A DNA stretch of 64,000 nt from Clavelina lepadiformis (GCF_947623445.1 NC_135248.1:4030977-4094976), one strand, 5' to 3'. Numbered from the stretch's first letter, positions 12,764-25,593 are shown. Numbers and translations are program-made. Notes: a model not told the origin generated them from the sequence alone.

Positions 12764-14053
12764 CTAGGCGTTTTTTGCCAATGAATCACGCCTCCAACCA
12801 CAAGGTGATTGACATTTGAAAGCATTTCGGCCATATCTGCTATGATAAAAGCATAAATTGGGAGCATTTAATTTGCGGTTAGGCGGATTAAAATTGCGCC
12901 TAGTTCTTTGAGCCGAATCTATGGAACCAGGAAAGAAGCGTGGTCTTTCATTGTTAAAAGCTCTGCCTGAATATTCAGCACCTCGGCTATTAGGAGAAAA
13001 ATTCGGCCGAAATTGATTGCTGTAAAAGCGGTGACGCTGGGGTGATCGACTCGACCAGCTGGGTCGGGCGAACGAGCGTTGGTTTGTATCAGGCTTATTA
13101 TTGCTAACATGACGTTGCATTCGCAGCCTTGCGAGTTCGGTTTCTAACATGTCCACACGTTTGGTAAGAACTGCATTCATGGAAGAAAGATTTGAATTGA
13201 CATTTTGGACGCTGACTTCTGTTGGGTGAGTTTGATCAGAATGCGACATAATTTCGTCCGCGCGCCAAGCAAGGACATCTAAATCAGACTCTAAAGAGCC
13301 AGCAAGAATTTGACGGCAATGTAATGGCAATTTGTCAAGAAATAACTTTTTCAACAAAGACGTAACAACTGGATTATCATCAGAAAAGTTTCCAAGTAAC
13401 TTTTTCATTTGAAATAAAAGTTCGGTAGGTTTTAAGTCACCCAATTGGACATTATACAATAACTGATTTAACCTCTGAGATTCATCAAGTTCGAATTCCT
13501 TTAGTAACGCTTCCTTCAACGCAGTATATGGCTTATCTTGTGGTTTATGACAGATAATATGTTCAACACGAGTCATATGTCTTGAATCTAGCGCACAAAG
13601 CACAAGATCATATTTTTCATACTCAGAAATTATTCCGTTCTGTCTAAAGACTCCATCTGCTGATTGAAACCATACGCGCGGGGCGTCTGACCAAAATGGC
13701 GGTAAAGAAACTTTAATTCCAACGCGAGGAGGATAATCTAGAGTCGATTGGAAGAAATTGAAATCAGGATTTCGACTGCTAGTAGGGAAATCAGTGCCAA
13801 ATTTTACTCGAGACGTTCGAGACGGTCCAATGCCATTCATAAAAGAGTCAGCTTTAACACTTTCCGAGACTGACGATGCGCTCGAGGAAGGGGTTAAAGT
13901 TACTGAGGTTACTAGGTTAGTATCAGTGGCAATATCGCTCATGTTTAGTGGAACACTTGTTGACATAACGCTCAATTGCGGTAATGTGTTAAGGGAAAAA
14001 TGACTATCAATAACGTTTTCCAATGGCTTCAGAAAATTCAATTTAGAAAACAT
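12764..14053 (-). CDS. gag: Gypsy gag polyprotein
   Basis: 429 codons, uninterrupted. The middle carries a retrotransposon capsid-like region (PPFWSDAPRVWFQSAD at about residues 118-133, a LDKLPLHCRQIL stretch near residue 245). The C-terminus has a Cys/His cluster CFYHSRYGRNAFKCQSPC (about residues 400-417), the C-H-C-C form seen in many invertebrate Gypsy gags in place of the standard CCHC knuckle. It would form the particle that packages element RNA. It ends 18 bases before the protease frame opens. Confidence 0.9.
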   Translation of the reverse strand: MFSKLNFLKPLENVIDSHFSLNTLPQLSVMSTSVPLNMSDIATDTNLVTSVTLTPSSSASSVSESVKADSFMNGIGPSRTSRVKFGTDFPTSSRNPDFNFFQSTLDYPPRVGIKVSLPPFWSDAPRVWFQSADGVFRQNGIISEYEKYDLVLCALDSRHMTRVEHIICHKPQDKPYTALKEALLKEFELDESQRLNQLLYNVQLGDLKPTELLFQMKKLLGNFSDDNPVVTSLLKKLFLDKLPLHCRQILAGSLESDLDVLAWRADEIMSHSDQTHPTEVSVQNVNSNLSSMNAVLTKRVDMLETELARLRMQRHVSNNKPDTNQRSFARPSWSSRSPQRHRFYSNQFRPNFSPNSRGAEYSGRAFNNERPRFFPGSIDSAQRTRRNFNPPNRKLNAPNLCFYHSRYGRNAFKCQSPCGWRRDSLAKNA

Positions 14054-14271
14054 AAGACAGGTTTAACAAAGAGCCATTAACCATCAATTATAATGTACAA
14101 TAAAAAACACAGTACCAGTTAGAAGTAGCAAGGGTGAAGTTCCGTAAAAATTAACAGCAGTAGAAATCTTGATAAATGTATGACGAAAGTCCGCTGAAGT
14201 CCCACGTTGTTAAAGTATTGCATACAAACTCTCACGGTGAAGGTCTTGAGTTCCTCACTCGGGGCACCACT

Positions 14272-14791
14272 TATGACGCTTTAGGTTTCGTCACAATGGA
14301 TAGCTGTATTTGACTTAGCTATCGTCTTGGTTAGCATACGAGTCCCTCTCACTTCTGACCGTGAAGTTTGATTTTTCGGTTTACATCAATACGTAAATGT
14401 TATTTAACGTACACTTACCTATTGATAAATCGCCTGCAAAAATAATGAATACCCCGGCAGCAACAGAATACACTTTTATTATAGCCTTCAGTCGCCCAAC
14501 AAATGTAATTCAGGTAATCACGTTTTAATGCACTCGTTTTACTGTATCTCCATCAACTCTCCCCGACTCGCAACCAAACCATCCCCTTTTTTAGCATAAA
14601 TCTTTTTTTTTGTCCGTTCGTTGTTTTTCTTCAAAAGTTGCATCATCCTGGCCAAGTTTGACCTCTGACGTATTTGTTTTCCAATTTCCGAACCAGTTCA
14701 ATCAAGGTCTTCACATTATCATTTCTGATGCAGATGTTTTTCTGCACGTAGGCTATGACGTGACACAGAGTCACGTGGTTTGGTTGTCACA
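14272..14791 (-). repeat. 5' LTR of Gypsy element
   Basis: 520 bp and by eye identical to 6940-7459. The primer-binding site lies immediately to its left on the plus strand (downstream in element orientation). The element promoter would lie here. Confidence 0.95.
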
Positions 14792-15472
14792 ACACCACGA
14801 AAATGCAGTTTGTAAAAAATTTTGACTTTGTAAACAATTTTGACATTTTTTGACCTAATGTTGTAAATTTGACAAATTTTTGACTTTTTTTGACAAGTCA
14901 AAAAATAATCGCCTTACTAATAACATAATGTAAGCGCCTAAATTTGCCAAGGCAGATGTTTGTTTTGCAATTGTTTGCACGACAAATTTTAACTTGCAAA
15001 CTCTGCAAAGGCCTGCAAATACAGGTTTTGGCACTGGAGGAGGATGGTACTGGATGTATATCGGTATGAAGTTAAATGAGCTCATGCAAATTCCAATAAC
15101 TTTAAACTCATATAATTAATTTAATTGCAATTCAAACGTTTAATCACTCACTGAGACATTTAACTTTAGTATAGAAGAGCTTCATTATATTGCTGATTTG
15201 CGTTAATGGTGCACAGCAGTATGGCTGATTAGAAGTCTATTGATTGTGTAAAAGTGCATGGGTTTTGCAAACGGAACTTTTTAATAGATGTCATGAACTT
15301 TATCACAGGCGTCACACAAAACATCACTAAAACCGCCGTCAATATAGGAGGCTTTTTCAGTAATAAAATACTCAAACAATGCTTTTTAAATATCATGGTA
15401 TGTTAAATGCATTTAACGTAATAGAAAGACATGGACAAAGGCACTTCACAACGTTGCCGTAGGAAATTCAAA
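14792..15472. other. 3' flank of gene A with TTTTGAC-rich tract
   Basis: It starts with the ACAC target duplication. Positions 14818-14905 contain TTTTGAC or TTTGAC repeated about seven times at irregular spacing. No gene is visible before the stop codon of gene A at 15473. Confidence 0.5.
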
Positions 15473-18400
15473 CTATATGTCAGTAATAGCAACATACGGT
15501 ACTGTAGTTAAAAGCTGTTCAACTTTATGCATAGGAAAGCTGCCGTATTGTCCAGTTACTTTTGTCCCAAATCCTTTGTACTGTAGCGACCCGGCTAATA
15601 GTGGCTGGAGAAAAATCTTCTCTCCGGCGGAAAAGGAAAGTTCCCCGTTGCCGCCGAGGTGACTTTCAATTGCACGGTAGATTATGGGGAATCCCTGGTG
15701 GTAATACATTCCCTGATCAACAGACCGTGACCTGAAAGTAGCATCGCTGGCAGAGTGCATGAGTTCCGTTACAAGACGGCCGACCTGTGCAAAAAAACAA
15801 TACGTTTTTTCAAGTGATCCTAAACACCATAAAGTGTTGATTGTGTTAATACGTGATTAGGTGACCATTCAAATTTCTGTTATACGGACCATTGCAATAA
15901 CGAATCACTACAATCTTACATTAGAACTGTATGTTCCGACGAAATAGTCGCTTTGCGATAAAATAACTAAATCACAAACTAATGAAACGAGTTCTTCCTC
16001 CGTGTCCCGTCCGAAAAAGCCTTGTCTCATATCTTTTAGAGATTTCTTATCGTTTGGTTGATACAGAAATTTGTAGTTTGGGTATCTAAAACCAGATTGA
16101 CCGGGTTAAACAAATGCGTTAAATTTTAAAATAAACTGAGAAATCATGACATTGTTATCGATATTATCGTAGCCATATATTTATAGTTACTTGCGACGGG
16201 CATCAGGTATCACATGCGCCAGATCGTCGCTTGCAACGTAAATGTTTCTGGTTGAACTGCTACCTGCACTTCTCAAACGGTTGTCAAACCAATCGATAAC
16301 GTGCTCCTGTAATAGTTCGTTTTCGTAAAAAATTTAAAAAAATGCTGAGCACTTTTCCAGAAAAAAGGCTTAGAAATTCTGTACACTAAGTTATAGAAGG
16401 TGGTATAAGATCCACTAAACTTTAAACTAATTTTTTTGCTTTTGTAAAAGTATTTTATAAAACATTATGGTGATTATAAATTTAACAGCACGTAAAAAAT
16501 TATGCGGTTTACTTAAAAAATTTTGCATAAACTTTATCTTTGTCCCTTAAAATAAAATGGCAGATTCCTCCATTTTTTTCAGTGAAGTGAAAGTCATGAC
16601 CTAATGCGTTACTTTTACTATAGATAAAGCATAAAGCAAAAGGAGTTTCAACGCAAATTTTTCTAAAAAATAGGCGCATAATTCAAAGGCAAAATAAATA
16701 CATTCTTTAAGACTATGTAGGAATGAGTTCTGAGTTGTGTTAAAAAAAGAAATAACAAAAAAAAAGTCTCAACCAACCATATATTTGTCAATCCCCACTC
16801 TTTTGGCTTCCAAAAAATGTTTGTCTGTTCTCCGAACATGGATACTGTAATTAAAATGTATAAAGTTTATAAAAAAATATTCTAGGGAATCATCATAAAT
16901 TATCAGCCCTACCTCCGCCAAGAAGTTATGTTCTGATGCACGTTCATTTGTTAGTCGCACTGCTTTATCAAAACAGCGAGCGCTAAAACTTGGCTGAAGT
17001 TTAAAAAAAAACTATATCCTGTAAAATTTTATTTCTTGAGAATCATGAGATAGTCATACTTGCTGGTACCGGATAATCTTGCTAGGATAATATAAGTCGG
17101 TTTAAGCATTTTGTACCTTTAGATAAAAAGTATCAGCAGTACCGGGATCGATGGCACAGTAATTGGGTATGCTATACTATTCTGACCGATTGTCCACGTC
17201 CAAGTAAGAAACATGGGACAAAACAATTACTTTTCTGACAACGCCGCTTAAAATTTATGAGCTACTTTGGCGGGAGTATGCACTCTTTGAGTTCTTTTAT
17301 GCCTACACACTATCTTTCATAAAAATACGCTACTTAACAAAGTTTTTCGCATGTAAGTCGAAATATAAGAGTAGGTTTGTGATGCTGGTACATGTTTTTG
17401 CTCCTACCTAACATAAGGATGGACGAGATTAATCTTTTTTCTAATTTGTTGAACTTTGTCCGTAATCCAACGACTGGGTCTAAACAGATAGCGCATGATT
17501 TGTCCGATCCACCATAGATTTGGGTCGTCGTGGAGAACTTCGATTCTTTCTGTTAAAAAAAAACAACTAAATCCGAATACTATGCAGAGATGACGGTTTT
17601 TCGATGTCTATAAGTTACAAAGTTTAATTACGGATACAGATATGTGATGTCATAATAACATTATTTTATGAACTGTTAAAAAGATAACGCGATTTACCTT
17701 GCAAAGATCTGGGAATGGTAAATGCTTTGAAATAAGTTTCATATTCAGCTGATCCCGCGTCTAAACTAACTACTGCAATGTCTTCATATTTCAGCTGTGA
17801 TTCTACCATGCACAAATTGTAGGATAAATAAGCCTACCTAAAAAGATGTTTCCTTTATTCTGACAGAGGCCCAGGAATAAAGGAACAGATCAGTTTAAAA
17901 TACAGGACAAGGAGGACGGATGGCTAGATATTAGAAAACATAGAAAAAAATATATGTTTAATGTTGGTTTTAGGCATAGGTCTACCTCCTAACCATTCCA
18001 CAACCTTCATTGACATATCTTCACTGGAACAAGTTTTACTTAGAGGAAGAAAAACTTTCTCAATTCCCTTGCAGTGCACATTCTTATTATCCACCAGCAT
18101 TACACGATTGGTACCCAACGCAACTAACAAGCATTTGCCGATGTGGTGGAACTGACATCCCAACCCGCAACGAGGAAACTTGCAAATCAACTTTTTAGCC
18201 GTTTTACAATCGCTTGGATTCTATCCAAACAAAAAGCAGCGGATTTGTTGGATTTAAATTATACCTTCGTGAAGTAAGTTGATACACTGTATTACTAAGT
18301 ACTGTACTTCTGAATAATAATTTATACAAACTCAAAAGCGTTTATTCAAAATTAAATAAATCAACATGAATTCATAGAAAGTCATACAATTGATATTTAA

Positions 18401-21400
18401 ATATATTCACACAAAATAAAAAAAATTGATTAAATTTAAATAATTTTGTACAAACAAATTGAATGACACGAAAGCACACTTTTTTTATAAACTTTGTAAG
18501 AATTTTTTGGATTTATGTGAGTTTATTTTACTTCGTATGAACTTTCAAATTTTATTGCATTTGTATGGACTTAATTACACAGGCCAACAAAAAACTTTTT
18601 TTTTTCAAAAGGCATGATATGTTAGATCGATTTAGGGGTATATCAGGGGCGCTGAGTCCGAAAATGCCATTACTTTTGCTGAATTGGCTCTAGTTTTTGA
18701 GATATTGCTTCTTCCTACATATACCACGAAAAGTTAGAAATGTAGCCTACGCTAGTGAGTAACATAGGTTAATAAAAACTGAAGCCATGTGAAGCAGCTA
18801 TTTAGTTTTGCCCGAATGTTGAGTTGTCTGGCACAATATAAGGTAAATAAGGCCTTAGATTAGTTTATATCATCTCCAATCAAGCATCGAAGGATTTCTT
18901 TCATCTATGGGTCTACTTGAATATAAACCAGAAGAATGGAGACTGACAGCTCCAAAAAAAGTTTGAAATGTGTGCTACTTTACAACGAAAATAAGTTTGC
19001 CTGTGTTCCAATTGGCCACTCTGTCGTTTTAAACACTAAACTAAACACTGCCAAAGTGTAAGGATGGTCCTGAAGAAACTTTCTTATACTGAATATAACT
19101 GGGAGATATGCGTTGAATTGAAAAAAGGTCAACTTTCTCTTAGGAAAACAAGGCGGCTACACCAAGTATCCCTGCTTTATTTGTTACTGGGATAGTCAGG
19201 CCACTGATCAACACTGGATTGAAAAGGAATGGCCCATACGTGAACAACTTGTGTACGGAGATAAAAACATTGTAAATAAACCATTGGCCAGTCGTGATCG
19301 CATCATTTTACTCCCATTGCAGATCAAATTGGGTTTGATGAAACAATTTGTCAAGGCCTTAGATAAAGATGGTGCTTGTTTTGATTAGCTGTGCAAAGTG
19401 TTTCCTGGTCTTAGTATTGAAAAGCTGAAAGCAGGAATTTTTGACGGGTCACAAATACGAAAATTAATTAAAGATCAAGTTTTTCCTTCATATACGACTG
19501 AAGTTGAGAAGGCAGCCTGGTACTCTTTCGTTGCAGTTGTAAAAGGATTTCGTGGAAACACAAAAGCAAGCAACTATGTCGATCTCGTAGAAGTGATGCT
19601 TACGAACGTTCAGGCTCTTGAATCAAGGATGAGCATAAAAGTTCACTATCTATTCAGTCACTAGGATCGCTTCCCTGAAAACCTCGCAAATATGAGCGAG
19701 GAACAAAGTGAAAGGTTTCACCGAGATATCAAATTAATGGAAGAGAGATAACAAGGTAGATGGGATACTCACATGATGGCAGATTACTGCTGGTGCCTAA
19801 TTCGAAGCTGTCCACTACAAGACTACAGGCGAAATTTGTACAAGAGGACTTTCCTGCAGCTGATGACTGCATGATGAAGCTAAATAGAGTAAATAACTAG
19901 AGTGCATCTAAGAACTTCATTAATGCACATTCTGAGATGAATTTATTTCTTCGTAAAGTGTTTTGCTTTGAATACTCCGTGATAAATGAAAAAAATTGAT
20001 TGCATGTTCCTTTTGTCTGTTTTTACAAATTGTCGTCTTTCTTGTGTAGACTTAGGCATACTTGGTTTGTTATTACCAAATTAGTGCTATTTATTGTTCA
20101 TTTCAAGCAAGTTTTAATGTGGTATTGGAAGCTTAGTCTCACAAATTGCAATATGTTAGGAGAATCTGATGAAAATACGAATAAATGGGGAATTTTTTGT
20201 GTTGAATATATGGAAAAGAATAGACTTATGCAGTACTTCTTCATTTAGCTAATCTCATTGTGTCTTAGCTTTTGCTCATTCTTGTGGTTTTAGTGCAGAT
20301 AGACTTAGTAAAACATTTAATATAGGCTGTTCCTTAAGATAAAATGCAACGTAGCTTCAAATTTAATAAAACGTACCAAAAATATCGAAATTCGCTAATA
20401 TCTTAAAAACTAGAGCCAATTTGCAAAAACTAATGGCATTTTCGAGCTCAGCGCCCCTGATATACTCTAAAATCGTTCTCACCTTCCATGCCAAAATTTT
20501 TTTGTTGGCCAGTGTTATTGATCTGATCCCGTTGCATTGTAGTTTTTGCTGCTGGGCTATTACGGCCACGATAAACGTTACTCCAGTTTGCAAATTATGT
20601 GAACTCACTCTTTGCGTCTTTGTTAGATATTGTATTAGTAAAACGAAAAAGAATAACAAACGCAAAAATTGACATTAAGGTTTAATTAAATGCCTTTGAT
20701 TGTATGTTGACTTTTTGTTTGAATTAATACGACTTTTAAAACCACGTTCTTCTCAAAACCTTGAAATAATCACTTTAGTATCGGAACCGAATAAAATGTC
20801 TTGATAAAAGTTTTTCGATACAGAGATTTGGCACCGACGGAACCGGTATCGGTAGTAAAAATGTACCCCGGTACAGTAATTCCTTTTCAATCAATAACTT
20901 AAAGTAGCCAAATAATTGATAATTAGCTTTACATTTTGAATTGGTAACTAGGAAACCACTGTAATCAACTGCAAACCGGTTTACATAATTCTTTGTGCTG
21001 TATAGTCTATATAGCATCATCATAAAATTACCTGCAATTTTTGAATCCTTTTTTGAACTAGATTTCCAAGAATCGTCAGGTTATCCTGAGATTGGCTATA
21101 AATGGCATCAACAAGAGCTTCGATTTTTCGCGTGAGATCTCTATAATAGTCCACAAATGTCTAATGAACATGAAAAACTGAATTAAAAAACATTGCTTCA
21201 AGATTTTTACTTGAATGGAAGGTAGTTTCTAGAATAATCTTCTTCGAGGGCAGATTTTGTTGTCAAGTCCAAATCTTTGCTAAAATATTTCCTCGCAAAC
21301 TCTTTCACTTGCAATGCTTCCGAATAAGCTCCCACAATTAAACTTCTTGCCCCTTGAAAGGTGAATTGATCTGACAAAGGAACAGAAAGTTTGGCAAAAA

Positions 21401-21915
21401 TTCGTCTCGGGTAATTTGTAAAGACTAAGTACATCCGATTGAGACGAATGTGATGCGATGTAGCAAGTGTTCTATTCAACAACAGTAATTTGATATAGCG
21501 TTATAGTTTTAGGCCTATTCAACTGAAGCTATTATTGGCCTGTCTATTCAGTAGGTTAACCATCATGTGTGCTGGTTGCTACAATATGAGCAACTCGATG
21601 AGAATAGTACCTTTATTTTGTCGTTCACTGAATGTTGCCTTAACGGGCCTGCCATAAAAAAAAGATATGCAGAGTGATCTTAGAATATAGAATGTTGAAA
21701 TACATTTATAGAATGTTCCAAGAAGCACATATTCTTGGTAGATACAGTGCAATACAAATAACAAACCTCGTTTCTGAGTTATTTGTAGAAGTTGGAAAGA
21801 CTAAAATTCTTCTTACTGATGTAGGCCTATTGTATTGTTTAACGTAGTTGTATATGAACATGATATTCACACACAATGAAACCACCAACAACAACTTCGG
21901 GATTGTTTTCATCAT
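15473..21915 (-). CDS. FUT8-like: FUT8-like alpha-1,6-fucosyltransferase, type 1, gene A (11 exons, intact)
   Basis: Exons on the minus strand are 21915-21767, 21648-21611, 21370-21211, 21140-21032, 18220-17986, 17802-17698, 17549-17408, 16844-16778, 16306-16191, 16085-15920 and 15784-15473. All introns are GT-AG and all phases agree, giving a 532-residue frame (human FUT8 is 575). The N-terminus is a short basic head plus one hydrophobic anchor (about residues 7-23), as in a type II Golgi protein. Donor-site residues match FUT8: HVRRTDK, the following Glu and the Tyr of KYM in exon 8, VASDDL in exon 9, and the Asp of LVCDL and Ser of TYSSN in exon 10. Exon 5 holds the Cys-rich DCKTAKKL and GLGCQFHH block. 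The last exon holds the SH3-like module (LSFSAGE through YGSFPMHKVE). Intron 4 is enlarged by a DNA transposon. By family it would transfer fucose from GDP-fucose to the core GlcNAc of N-glycans. The stem region is very diverged, so the true acceptor is uncertain. Confidence 0.88.
18578..20514 (+). mobile_element. CACTG-ended DNA transposon, TTA target duplication (copy 1, in intron 4 of gene A)
   Basis: The ends are CACAGGCCAACAAAAAA and, inverted, CACTGGCCAACAAAAAAA, with inverted similarity running about 120 bp inward (it includes a shared ATATCAGGGGCGCTGAG). It is flanked by TTA at 18575-18577 and 20515-20517. Inside, a broken plus-strand ORF runs from about 18900 to 19860. It includes GGYTKYPCFICYWDS (about 19150), an open part at 19398-19664, and after a stop RFPENLANMSEEQSERFH. 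The same protein family is in the element at 32519-34192. Compared with the homologous intron of gene C, about 270 bp of host sequence is missing beside the insertion. Confidence 0.75.
20518..20880. repeat. right half of a GGTACC-rich inverted-repeat element
   Basis: This corresponds to the right half of the element complete at 38334-38825. The left half is absent and replaced by the CACTG-ended transposon. The GGTATCGGTAG and GTACCCCGGTAC motifs near 20850 are shared. Confidence 0.5.
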
Positions 21916-24900
21916 AACTTCGGTTCGATTTTAACAAATGCCCTTCTAAGCCAAAAAATTAGGTCTACATAAAAGAACAACTTGTTAACAGTAGCTGACA
22001 CAATCTGTAAATTCAGGCGTTTACATTATGTTTTTGGGTAACTGCATTTTTATAAATTGCTTATTTGTGACTGGAAAACAACTGACATTCAGGTATAACG
22101 AACTAAATTAGCTGATAAAGGATCGTTATTTTCCAGTTAAAGCTGCATCGCAAACGGTAAGAGTGTCCTATTTCCTGAAAAAGAGGAAGTGCTAAAACAG
22201 TTCATCATTATAGCTGAACTACAAAATCGACGAGAAACCCCGCACTTGAATATCTACTAAAGTACTAAACCGTCTTAGGATTGAATAATGAACATATTGT
22301 ATAGTGTATACTATAACAACAGCTTCAATTAATCGAATTCGTGACCTACTTCAGCCGAATCATTACGTCACGGAATTTTCGTGGGTACAAAGCTGGTGAG
22401 CTTGGAAAAATGCAGAAGTGGACAGAGAAGCTAAGCTTGGAAAAGTATAAGGCCGCGCAAATGAAATATGTATCTAAATTAATTAGACGCTCTGAAACCT
22501 ACCAAAAAATTCACTTTCTTAAATCCTACCTGACGATTAGACAAAAAAGGCGTCAACTTTGAAGCAAATATTAAAATACAGACTTGTACCGTACATGGAA
22601 AGCCACTGTACGATAGTAAGAGTCATCCAGCAATTTTACCAAAAAAGTTTAACTAATCAATAAACATACAAGCCTACTAAAACCTGCTTACGACGGGCCT
22701 GAATAAAAATTAAAGCAAGTCATTTCTTTTATTTATCCTGGCTATCTGTCGCACTGATCATTGATTTGTAACGGAGTCATCATTCGCTTTCTTTGATTTC
22801 ATTGAAATCTTACACCGTTGTGAAACATCGCGAAGATCCTATCGAAGCCCGCTGGTATTGTAACCGAATAGGGTAAGTGCGCTCACAACTATATGGAAGC
22901 TCAAAACTCTGTAGCTCTGCTCAGGCTATGCAATGGTATCCACCAATAAAGTTAAAAAAGATGTAGGCTATAACCATCAAATTTGTTTTTTTAAAAAAGC
23001 CTACCGTTCAAATCGATGAGAAAAATTCTGCTGAAGTTATTTGCGCTCCAATTAAGGACTGAATTTGCAGGTTTCGAACTTTGGACCGGGAGCCTTTGGT
23101 TTGCTGTTTGCTGAAGTTTTTCTCGGCGTCACGGTGAGCTACACAACCACCAGGGAGATTTTTACCTTTTGACCTTACTAGTGGGGCATTACCCTAAAAT
23201 ACTTTTTTAAGAATGTGGGTAAGTTTCAACTATATTGACTTCTGTAACACACTACGACATTGGGAGTTTTGTTGGTTTACGTCTGCGCTGGGGCAGGGAT
23301 TTGATCCCGAAACTTGTTCAACCTGGGGTGGGAATTAATCGTGACTGTTGTTGGGTTTGGTGTGCAAAAATCGTTGTGCTTTATAGTTAGAAGCGACAAC
23401 AATCAAACTTGAAAGCAGGGTGGGATTTAAACTTGGGACTTCTGAACTGCAAAAAATCAATTAAATGGAGGCGTCATTACACATGTTCCATTACACCAGT
23501 GATTAAAAATATAGCTTTGTAATTCTGGAAAACCGTCGCAAAACGACCTTTTTCAAACTCTTAACAAGTTATTGCATCAACTACGTCTGTAAAGTTGTTA
23601 CGACTCCGCAGACAATGGAAATAGAATTCTCGGTTTACTTTCCTACATTACTAAGTTGATCGAACATTTTACGACCGGTAAACTCGACTCATTTAAATTT
23701 GACAAAATAATCAACTGCATATAAAAATCGACTCTTTTATTATAAACCAATTTTCGTGTATTAAATAGGGTAAAATGATGAAACATTGACGTCATTATTA
23801 CGTCATGAAAAAATATCGGCTGCGGCAGCTTATTCTTCTCAGAGCCTCTTCTGCGCAAAAAGAGCTTGCACCTACTCCTACCTCCGTTTCAGGAGCTCTG
23901 TGCGCGATTTGTTGAGCGCAAGCTGAGAATAGAAAGGTGAAGCGGGTTCATTAATCGATCTTGAGGTTATGTCTGGTCTAGGGGATATCATCGGTTAAAA
24001 CTTTCGTAAACGTTACTTGTGGTGAGCACTGATTCACCGTGTTTAGATTACAATCTTAATTGCGCTTTGTCAACACTTAGCGGTTAGTTTGTTTGTTCCG
24101 CATTGCTGCTTGGTTGCGTTATTATTGCTTGATTTCACAGAGCTGTGCTGATTATAACGTTGTTATTAGCCAATCGTTAGCTTAGTTTAAGTCATCCAAG
24201 TCTTATGGATTATTCTACAACCAATTTAGCGAAAAAAGCTAATTTAATACCGTGATAACTTATTTCGTATGAATTAGTAGATTTGGTGATATTCTTTGAT
24301 GATTTCTTATTCCTTCTTCTGATGTGTTATTTAGTGTGTGTCATTCATTGAAGTTCAGTCATGCCGTGAGCCGCTCACAAGGTATAATATGTTGAATATA
24401 ATATGTTACTCAGATATTGTTGTAACTGTAACCATGACGGCAATAATAAGATCCGACCATTTCTCCAGTCTTGTTTCATCATAAATCGCAACCTTTTCAT
24501 AATTTTAAAAGAAGTAACGGTTAACTAACATAACAAGCGTTGCTTCAGAATGATGTTCGTAATTTTTTCAGAAATTGACTTTTCACCAAGTTGGCCAAGC
24601 AGTCCGTTAATGTTAAAGATAGACGGTGATGTGAGGAAAACAGGAGAGTGAAACGTTGAGTTCCGCTGTTCAAGAAATTGAAGTTAGATTTAAATTCCAA
24701 AAGATTTTTAGATTACTATGTTATAACGTTCAAGTGATTAGGTTAACAAAAAACTGCTGAAATAAACCTACAAATAAACAAATATTGGCGACAGTTAAAT
24801 AATTAATTCAGAGATTTTTATTGGAATTTAAATAATACAGTTCTAGTTTTCTGTAATAGACGCTAGTGATCTAAAACGGTTTAACATATTTTAGTTTCAA

Positions 24901-25396
24901 CACAATTACCACACATGCTGCGCGGCTTACAATCAAAAGCAGCTTATATTAATTTTTTGGCGCAATGACATGCGCTTTACAAACTTGGGCGGCTTACAGC
25001 CAAGTAAAAACGGTACTGAAAAAACGGTTGCATTAACCGAATCCCACTGTACTAAAACTATTTAACATAAACACCGTATAATTAGTTGTAGTTGCAAATG
25101 GCATGATAATTGTTTCCAGCAATATTAACCCTCAAAAAGACAACAGGAGTCAGAATATATAATCATTTGTGTGGTGTTTTCATAATTATGTCTCTTCATC
25201 ACAATACTCTACAAAATCGTTTGCTTTTTCATCATACGCACCCGTTTAATTCGTTGCGCAGACGCCAATATGTTTAAGCATGAGAGTACATGGGATTGGA
25301 AAGGTAAAGAACCACTGCTGTAGAGAATTGCAAGAATGCCAAGATAAAACATTCGTTCCGTGTAGGCGCTATCGCTGTTCGTGTGAGTTCCATAGT
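21916..25396. other. intergenic between genes A and B
   Basis: Homologous at roughly 93-95% by eye to 39873-42539 over most of its length. About 23720-24810 has no counterpart there (the other copy has a different 440 bp). The open frame 22341-22562 (+) is interrupted in both other copies, so it is probably not a gene. Confidence 0.5.
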
Positions 25397-25593
25397 GATT
25401 GCACCCAAACGGAAATTGCACCCACAAGGAATTATACCCGAAAGCAATTGCACACGTTCGGGCTTTGGGTCTGCAAGAAACAAGTACCTCGGCTCCTTAG
25501 CTCTAAAACCGTGTGGGTGCAATCTAATTCCGTGTGGGTGCAATCTCATGTGGGTATAATCTCGTATTGGTTTAATCTAGTGTGGATGCAATT
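25397..25593. repeat. degenerate inverted/tandem repeat of a GTGGGTGCAATCT unit
   Basis: About eight diverged copies of an 18-22 bp unit with core TTGCACCCA/TGGGTGCAA. The left half is in one orientation and the right half in the other, so the block is a rough palindrome. Equivalent blocks at 42540-42694 and 59563-59717 have fewer units. All three lie 60-250 bp past a type 2 gene stop codon. Confidence 0.6.

Larger units (their letters stand above)
6940..14791 (-). mobile_element. full-length Ty3/Gypsy LTR retrotransposon with env-like ORF
   Basis: The element is read on the minus strand and is 7,852 bp long. It has two 520-bp LTRs (6940-7459 and 14272-14791) that look identical by eye, and a 4-bp target duplication ACAC at 6936-6939 and 14792-14795. 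The gene order is gag, protease, reverse transcriptase, RNase H, integrase, env-like, which is the Metaviridae order. The primer-binding site reads TGGTGCCCCGAGTGAGG two bases inside the 5' LTR (minus strand, about 14252-14269). A purine-rich tract (GGGTGGAGAG on the minus strand) adjoins the 3' LTR at about 7461-7475. The matching LTRs point to a young insertion, but pol and env are interrupted by several frame changes. Confidence 0.95.

Noticed and set aside
22341..22562. 73-codon plus-strand ORF rich in Lys
   Set aside because: The homologous sequence at about 40120-40320 and 57150-57350 contains stops and shifts, so it is not maintained.
25397..25593. Possible CRISPR-like array
   Set aside because: Units are degenerate, change orientation and have no uniform spacers; the genome is eukaryotic.
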